Assembly (NCBI GenBank): GCA_964195485.1
Contig: CAXMPG010000157.1
Location: 1-10,421, forward strand
DNA: 10,421 bases
Reading direction: 5' to 3'
From: CAJXZP01 sp964195485
GTDB lineage: Bacteria > Bacteroidota > Bacteroidia > Flavobacteriales_G > Salibacteraceae
Numbering within the stretch: the stretch's first letter is position 1; every line of letters begins with the position of its first letter. Below, piece after piece: positions 5,712-10,421 of this stretch. The notes beneath the pieces are model-generated. The model worked only from the letters and a program-made list of their open reading frames with translations. It did no database searches and was not told the origin of the DNA. The position numbers and the translations under genes are program-made.

Positions 5712-8408
5712 CTATTCGAATACTTGGTCTATAATTCTTTGTTGTCTTCTTGCGCTCACTTGTGATGAACCAGATGCTGGACTACCACTTGATTTACGTG
5801 AAATCAATCTTGGCCCGAAGGTATACAAATCGCGTAATATGTATCCCCACGCACCCATATTTGCTGGTTCTTCTTGTGCCCAAACAACTTCCGCTCCATT
5901 ATATGATTTAATGATCGCTTCAATTTTTGTTTTGTTTAACGGGTATAGTTGTTCAATACGCACTAAAGCGACATCTTCACGTCCTAATTCGTTACGTCTC
6001 TCTAGTAGCTCGTAATACAATTTACCGTTAAGGAAAACAACACGTTTCACCTTACTTGGGTCTACCGTATCTTCAATAATATCTTGAAAAGATCCCGTAC
6101 TAAAATCAGAAACTTTTGAAACCGCAACCGGGTGACGCAATAATGATTTTGGTGTAAATACTACCAATGGTTTACGGAAAGGACGTACTAGTTGTCTTCT
6201 CAATATATGGAAGTAATTTGCTGGAGTCGTACAATTTGCTACCACAAAATTACCTTCGGCAGCTAACTGTAAAAATCGTTCCATTCTACCACTAGAATGT
6301 TCTGCCCCTTGTCCTTCATACCCGTGAGGAAGTAGAATCACCATACCATTCATGGTTTTCCATTTATCTTCGGCTGCAGCTAAAAATTGGTCGAAAATAA
6401 TTTGGGCTCCGTTGGCAAAATCACCAAATTGAGCTTCCCATACTACCATAGTATTTGGAGATGCCATGGCATATCCGTAATCAAACCCAAGTACCGCATA
6501 TTCTGATAAATGAGAATTGAATACACTAAACTCTCCTTGAGAATCGTTTAGGTTATTTAATGGAATATATCTTTCTTCAGAATCTTCAATGGTAACTACA
6601 GAATGACGATGAGAGAACGTTCCACGTTCCACATCTTGCCCGCTTAAACGCACATTATATCCGTCATTTAGCAAACTAGCATAAGCTAATAACTCGCCCA
6701 TTGCCCAATCCAAGGTATCATCTTCAAGCATTTTAACACGCGCTTGAAACAATTTTTGAATTTTTCTAAAAATCTTTTTATCCGTAGGTAAAGAATTCAT
6801 TTTTGTTCCTAAATCCCATACTTGCTCCTTAGAGATACAAGTATCGATAAAATCAAAAATTTCTTCTTTGGTTCCGGGTTTAAACCCTTCCCAAGAATCG
6901 CTCATGAAATCTTGAATACTTGCGTGTTTAGCTGATTTAGAATCTTCTAAACCTTTATTCAAGTAGTCTTCCGAACTTTTCTTAATTCGTTGTGCTTCCT
7001 CAGGAACTAATACTCCTTGAGCGATCAACGTTTTAGCATAAATCTCTTTAGGATTTAAGTGGTTTGCAATTGCTTTATATAAAAGAGGCTGCGTAAACCG
7101 TGGTTCATCACCCTCATTATGTCCATATTTTCTATACCCTAAAAGGTCAATAAATACATCTTTCTGGTAACGCTGACGGAATTCCATCGCCATTTCCATC
7201 ACATGAATAACTGCCTCTACATCATCACCATTAACGTGAAAAACCGGAGATAAGGTAGTTTTGCCAATATCTGTACTGTACGTACTAGAACGACCATCCG
7301 TATAATTTGTGGTAAAACCAATTTGATTATTAATCACAATATGAATGGTACCTCCTGTTTTGTATCCCGCTAAATGTGCCATTTGCACTACTTCGTACAC
7401 TACACCTTGACCAGAAACAGAAGCATCACCGTGAATAACAATAGGTAAAGCCTCTTTTGAACCGTTTAAATGTCCATCAATTTTAGCACGAGTAATACCT
7501 TCAACCACGGGTCCAACCGCTTCTAAATGCGAAGGGTTTGGAGCCAACGTCATTTTAACTTCTTTACCACTATTACTAGTAATTTTACGCGTAGAACCGA
7601 GATGATATTTCACGTCACCATCAAATCCTTCAATATCGTATCCTTTACCTTCAAATTCATTAAAGATATCGGCAGTTGGTTTTTTGAATATGTTAGCTAA
7701 CACATTTAAACGCCCCCTGTGCGCCATACCAATCACAATTTCCTTTACGCCAAGTTCTGATCCTTTTTCAATTAAAGCATCCAACGCAGGTATAAGTGAT
7801 TCGCCTCCTTCTAAAGAGAATCTTTTTTGACCTACGAATTTCTTATGTACAAAAGCCTCAAACTCTACTGCTTGACTCAATTTCGTGTACATACGTAGCT
7901 TTTGCTCCGCATTAAACGTTGGTGTATTTTTATTATGCTCTACCCGATTAACAATCCAGTCTAACTGCTCTGGCTTACGGTTATACACATACTCTACCCC
8001 AATGGAGTTACAATACGTTTGCTCTAAAAAAGAAATGATATCTTTTAATTTAGCCTTACCAATACCAATGTTATTACCGGCATGAAAAACAGCTTCTAAA
8101 TCCTTTTCTTCCAACCCATAATAGGCTATTGAAATCGTATCTGTGTAGGCTCTACGCGTACGTACTGGATTTGTTTCTGTGAAAAGGTGGCCGCGTGTAC
8201 GGTATCCTTCAATTAGTTGAAATACTTTGAATTCTTTGTCTACACTTTCAGGAATTTCACCTTCATCGTATTGTTTTAATGCAAATTCAAACCCTTGAAA
8301 AAACTCTTTCCAAGTAGTATCTACACTCTCAGGGTTGACTTTATATTGTTCGTAAACAGCATCTATAGCGTTTACATCTCCGTTCCCAACATAGGAATAA
8401 TTATCCAT
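5712..8408 (-). CDS. odhA: 2-oxoglutarate dehydrogenase E1 (thiamine diphosphate-dependent)
   Basis: This 898-residue enzyme decarboxylates 2-oxoglutarate and passes the succinyl group to the lipoyl arm of E2 in the TCA cycle. The N-terminal 2-OGDH domain (about 3-43, with DAVYEQYKVNPESVD) is followed by the thiamine-diphosphate fold: GMAHRGRLNVL at 227-237, YHLG at 268-271, SHLEAVGPVVEG at 293-304, the cofactor-binding HGDASVSGQG at 326-335 and NNQIGFTT at 360-367, then YGHNEGDEPRFTQP. The transketolase-like half carries EAQFGDFANGAQ and PHGYEGQGAEHSSGRMERF, and the usual C-terminal domain ends the protein. It is slightly shorter than the 933-residue E. coli SucA and shows no gap in key motifs. 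The start has an A-rich leader and no Shine-Dalgarno sequence. A good promoter lies at 8433-8462, and odhB follows two bases after the stop. Also named sucA. Confidence 0.98.
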   Translation of the reverse strand: MDNYSYVGNGDVNAIDAVYEQYKVNPESVDTTWKEFFQGFEFALKQYDEGEIPESVDKEFKVFQLIEGYRTRGHLFTETNPVRTRRAYTDTISIAYYGLEEKDLEAVFHAGNNIGIGKAKLKDIISFLEQTYCNSIGVEYVYNRKPEQLDWIVNRVEHNKNTPTFNAEQKLRMYTKLSQAVEFEAFVHKKFVGQKRFSLEGGESLIPALDALIEKGSELGVKEIVIGMAHRGRLNVLANIFKKPTADIFNEFEGKGYDIEGFDGDVKYHLGSTRKITSNSGKEVKMTLAPNPSHLEAVGPVVEGITRAKIDGHLNGSKEALPIVIHGDASVSGQGVVYEVVQMAHLAGYKTGGTIHIVINNQIGFTTNYTDGRSSTYSTDIGKTTLSPVFHVNGDDVEAVIHVMEMAMEFRQRYQKDVFIDLLGYRKYGHNEGDEPRFTQPLLYKAIANHLNPKEIYAKTLIAQGVLVPEEAQRIKKSSEDYLNKGLEDSKSAKHASIQDFMSDSWEGFKPGTKEEIFDFIDTCISKEQVWDLGTKMNSLPTDKKIFRKIQKLFQARVKMLEDDTLDWAMGELLAYASLLNDGYNVRLSGQDVERGTFSHRHSVVTIEDSEERYIPLNNLNDSQGEFSVFNSHLSEYAVLGFDYGYAMASPNTMVVWEAQFGDFANGAQIIFDQFLAAAEDKWKTMNGMVILLPHGYEGQGAEHSSGRMERFLQLAAEGNFVVANCTTPANYFHILRRQLVRPFRKPLVVFTPKSLLRHPVAVSKVSDFSTGSFQDIIEDTVDPSKVKRVVFLNGKLYYELLERRNELGREDVALVRIEQLYPLNKTKIEAIIKSYNGAEVVWAQEEPANMGAWGYILRDLYTFGPRLISRKSSGSPASGSSQVSARRQQRIIDQVFE

Positions 8409-8432
8409 TATTTTGGCTCATTGATTGAGCTG

Positions 8433-8462
8433 CAAATTTAACCGCATTTGAGGGGCTGCAAA
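8433..8462 (-). promoter_or_regulatory. Promoter of odhAB, Bacteroidota type
   Basis: On the minus strand TTTG (complement of 8459-8462) is followed after exactly 18 bases by TAAATTTG (complement of 8433-8440), a full match to the TTTG / TAnnTTTG pattern. Transcription would start near 8427, leaving a leader of about 18 bases before the ATG at 8408. This is the best promoter in the window. Confidence 0.7.
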
Positions 8463-8469
8463 AGGTATT

Positions 8470-8516
8470 TAATCTTTATTTAGAATTAATTTAGATAAGA
8501 AGGCTAATAAAGATTA
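8470..8516. repeat. Inverted repeat upstream of odhA
   Basis: TAATCTTTATT (8470-8480) and AATAAAGATTA (8506-8516) are perfect 11-base complements with 25 bases between. It lies just upstream of the odhAB -33 element in the divergent region. It has no G+C and so would be a weak hairpin; it may instead be a protein-binding arrangement. Confidence 0.5.
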
Positions 8517-8537
8517 GATGGTTAACCTATCTAAATC
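8512..8537. promoter_or_regulatory. Imperfect palindrome, possible operator
   Basis: GATTAGAT and ATCTAAATC flank the palindrome GGTTAACC (8520-8527), giving a near-complete dyad of about 26 bases with single-base bulges. It lies between the divergent odhA and lipoprotein genes, about 50 bases upstream of the odhAB -33 box, a place where an activator could bind. No regulator is identified. Confidence 0.35.
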
Positions 8538-8638
8538 AAATAATAAGAGAAACAACAATATCTCACACCTTACTAAACAACAGCTAATTAACCAATAAAA
8601 ATACCTATTTCAATGTCCGTTTTCTTAAAGGAAAATGA

Positions 8639-8646
8639 TATTTTTG
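8639..8646 (+). promoter_or_regulatory. Putative -7 box of the small lipoprotein gene
   Basis: TATTTTTG matches TAnnTTTG and lies 26 bases before the ATG at 8673, giving a predicted leader of roughly 20 bases. No TTG is found at the usual -33 spacing, only T-rich sequence (8620-8623). Confidence 0.45.
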
Positions 8647-8672
8647 CATAGTCATCATTAAATACATTGATA

Positions 8673-8972
8673 ATGAGATTGATTTTTTTAACGTTAACGA
8701 TAACATTACTCACCCTTACTGGCTGCAGAAAAGAAATTGAATATCAAAGTTCGGGTATAATTACAGGTCCTGACTATCGCATGTGCCCTTGTTGTGGTGG
8801 TTGGTTTATTGAAATTGGTGAAAACACCTATCGATTTGATAGATTACCTGAAAATAGTGACATTGATCTTCAAAATGAAACTTACCCGATTAGCGTAAAA
8901 CTGAATTATGCGGTTGAAGGGTGTGGATGTTTAGGAGACGAGGTTGTTATTGGAAATATTATGAAAAGCTAA
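8673..8972 (+). CDS. Small cysteine-rich lipoprotein of unknown function
   Basis: The 99-residue protein has a clear lipoprotein signal peptide: MR, a hydrophobic stretch (residues 3-16) and the lipobox L15-T-G-C18, so it should be lipidated at C18 and sit in an envelope membrane. The mature part has five further cysteines in two clusters, C38-P-C40-C41 (in RMCPCCGGWFIEI) and C84-G-C86 (in VEGCGCLGDEV), framing a compact beta-rich stretch with the sequence TYRFDRLPEN. Similar small lipoproteins seem familiar from Bacteroidota, but I know no function. The clusters could bind a metal or form disulphides. I chose the ATG at 8673 over an in-frame TTG two codons upstream (8667), since ATG is the usual start and the TTG adds only two residues. 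It diverges from odhA and converges on the flippase gene. Confidence 0.8.
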   Translation: MRLIFLTLTITLLTLTGCRKEIEYQSSGIITGPDYRMCPCCGGWFIEIGENTYRFDRLPENSDIDLQNETYPISVKLNYAVEGCGCLGDEVVIGNIMKS

Positions 8973-9002
8973 ACCCATTATCTTGATCAATTAACCCGTG
9001 GT

Positions 9003-10421
9003 CTAATCGCCAAATTTCAGAATGTTGTAAATGCCTTTAAGGTTAATTAATTTGGTAGCAAATGCCCAGACCACACTAAACACAGTCACCACCACAAATG
9101 TTATTTTATGGTCTACTTCTACATAAAACATAAATTTGGCCACTGCAAAAAGACCTATTGAAAAAAGCCCTAAACTCACTAATAGTTGCCACCTTGGTCT
9201 GGTTTTAAATTTATACCCCGTATAAAGTAATTGCAGGAGAACCACCGTGATTTGCGTGATTAAAGTAGCCATTGCTGCACCCAAAATACCAAAGTATTCA
9301 ATGAGGTAAAGGTTTAGACCGACATTAATAATTAACCCAACTACGGAAATCAAATTCAAGGTTTTCATATCCCCATTTGCGGTAAGCAATGTACCGAAAA
9401 CATAGGTTGACGCTAGAGGAATAAAAGTGTACATCAGTACTCTTTGAACTTCAGCCGATTTAATAAACTCTTCTTGAAATAAGATTCTGACAAAATCCAA
9501 TCCAAAAAAATGAATAATAATGGCGCCTATAATCGCAGAGGTGACCAATAACCGAAACGAAAGCGACATTAAGGCAATTATCTTCTCATTTTTAGCCAAC
9601 ATTTTTGAAAACATAGGCAGCAATAACGTGGCGAAAAGCAAAGCGAACATGCTAGCCATTTCCGGAAGTCGGTATCCTTGCGCGTAAATTCCAGCCTCTT
9701 TCACCCCATTAGGCATAAGCTCTTCAATCATGATAACATCAATTCGGTAATAAATAGTCATCACCAATGTAAGCATAGCAAAAGGCAAACTCTTTTTCAC
9801 AATAGAAGGAAGCACGCCAAATTCAGGACGTTGAAATTTAACTTTGGCTTCTGCTAACAAAATGGAAAGTGCCACCACTATGGTGGTTGCATAAGCCGCT
9901 CCTTGCGCATACGCAAACCACTCAATTTGAAACGGAATATCTATTAAACCACCCCATAACAGCACCCCACAAATTACAATCATTAATAATCGGTCTAATA
10001 CCGATATCAGACTATCTACTTTAAAGAATTGTAGTCCTGCTAAATTGGCTCTCAAGAACAATACAATAGATAGAAGCACTTGATTTCCTCCAACCACAAG
10101 TAAGAGATAAAGGTAGTTCGCAGGATAATGCATCACATACTTTCCAACGGTCATCACTAAAACAATAAAAATCAGTCCGAAGCCCAATTTCACGACTGAA
10201 AGGGTAGACAATAATTGCCCCGCAGCTTTCGGGTTTTGAGAAATATTACGGTTTTGAAAATTGTTTATTCCGAAATCTAGAAAAATGTGAAACAGGTAAG
10301 AAAAATTCAACATGGTAAAGTAAATACCATATTGTTCCGGACCTACTTCATTTTGGACACCAATTCCAATACCAAGCACCCAAAATGGCTTAATCAATAG
10401 ATTAAGAAACTGTAGATATCC
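9003..10421 (-). CDS. Polysaccharide flippase, Wzx/MVF type (N-terminus outside window)
   Basis: The minus-strand frame is open from the stop at 9003 to the right edge, giving 472 residues with no start codon needed inside the window; the frame continues upstream through GYLQFLNLLIKPFW. About a dozen transmembrane helices run through the protein, with PEQYGIYFTMLNFSYLF and a DFGIN motif near the start, as in Wzx-type polysaccharide biosynthesis proteins. A charged kink (YYRIDVIMIEELMPN) lies in the middle, as in this superfamily. Such proteins move lipid-linked oligosaccharides across the inner membrane for export of O-antigen, capsule or exopolysaccharide. The substrate cannot be told. Only a few residues at the N-terminus are probably missing. 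No glycosyltransferase gene is visible, so any cluster lies to the right. It converges with the lipoprotein gene across 30 bases without a recognisable terminator. Confidence 0.85.
   Translation of the reverse strand, partial: GYLQFLNLLIKPFWVLGIGIGVQNEVGPEQYGIYFTMLNFSYLFHIFLDFGINNFQNRNISQNPKAAGQLLSTLSVVKLGFGLIFIVLVMTVGKYVMHYPANYLYLLLVVGGNQVLLSIVLFLRANLAGLQFFKVDSLISVLDRLLMIVICGVLLWGGLIDIPFQIEWFAYAQGAAYATTIVVALSILLAEAKVKFQRPEFGVLPSIVKKSLPFAMLTLVMTIYYRIDVIMIEELMPNGVKEAGIYAQGYRLPEMASMFALLFATLLLPMFSKMLAKNEKIIALMSLSFRLLVTSAIIGAIIIHFFGLDFVRILFQEEFIKSAEVQRVLMYTFIPLASTYVFGTLLTANGDMKTLNLISVVGLIINVGLNLYLIEYFGILGAAMATLITQITVVLLQLLYTGYKFKTRPRWQLLVSLGLFSIGLFAVAKFMFYVEVDHKITFVVVTVFSVVWAFATKLINLKGIYNILKFGD

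Noticed and set aside
7885..8085. Plus-strand open frame opposite the start of odhA
   Set aside because: It is antisense to a conserved part of odhA and has no promoter or family resemblance.
8667..8669. TTG start for the cysteine-rich lipoprotein
   Set aside because: An ATG two codons later gives a normal signal peptide; the extra residues add nothing.
8983..8990. TTGATCAA palindrome between the lipoprotein and flippase genes as a terminator
   Set aside because: It is only eight bases, has no loop and is not followed by a T-run.
10395..10397. TTG as the start of the flippase
   Set aside because: The frame stays open to the window edge with a family-like sequence (GYLQFLNLL), so this TTG is an internal leucine codon.
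1..10421. Defence system, prophage, insertion sequence, CRISPR array or RNA gene
   Set aside because: I saw no transposase, integrase, spaced direct repeats or tRNA-like cloverleaf; the genes are metabolic, membrane or envelope genes in a normal chromosomal arrangement.

Overview
The window is AT-rich chromosomal DNA from a member of the Bacteroidota, most likely a flavobacterial-type organism (Flavobacteriales or a close relative). The evidence is E1/E2 2-oxoglutarate dehydrogenase proteins of the type found there, starts without Shine-Dalgarno sequences, and several promoters matching the Bacteroidota -33/-7 pattern (TTTG, about 18 bases, TAnnTTTG). The lineage is inferred from protein and promoter style, not from a marker gene. 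No mobile element, CRISPR array, tRNA or rRNA was found; most of the window is housekeeping or membrane-protein coding.

Layout. (1) 1-405, minus: N-terminal part of a lipoprotein amidohydrolase of the YtcJ/Amidohydro_3 type, running off the left edge. (2) 536-841, plus: a small protein of unknown function, closed by a textbook intrinsic terminator (857-890). (3) 937-3071, plus: two overlapping genes for multi-pass membrane proteins of DUF2157-like type; the second ends in a glycine-rich tail. (4) 3096-4271, minus: pssA (phosphatidylserine synthase) followed by a 102-residue membrane protein, meeting the DUF2157 pair tail to tail over a 24-base gap that holds a hairpin. (5) 4480-8408, minus: odhA (sucA) and odhB (sucB), E1 and E2 of the 2-oxoglutarate dehydrogenase complex, two bases apart, with a clear promoter upstream and a terminator downstream. 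(6) 8673-8972, plus: a small cysteine-rich lipoprotein divergent from odhA. (7) 9003-10421, minus: a Wzx-like polysaccharide flippase whose N-terminus lies beyond the right edge.

How the parts work together. OdhA and OdhB carry out the decarboxylation and succinyl-transfer steps of the TCA cycle; the E3 subunit is not in the window. PssA makes phosphatidylserine, the precursor of phosphatidylethanolamine; its small membrane partner is uncharacterised but probably co-transcribed. The flippase serves surface polysaccharide export. There is no sign that these units form one system. The less explained parts are the DUF2157-like pair with its Gly-rich tail, the CxCC...CxC lipoprotein beside odhA, the 101-residue orphan, and the small partner of pssA.
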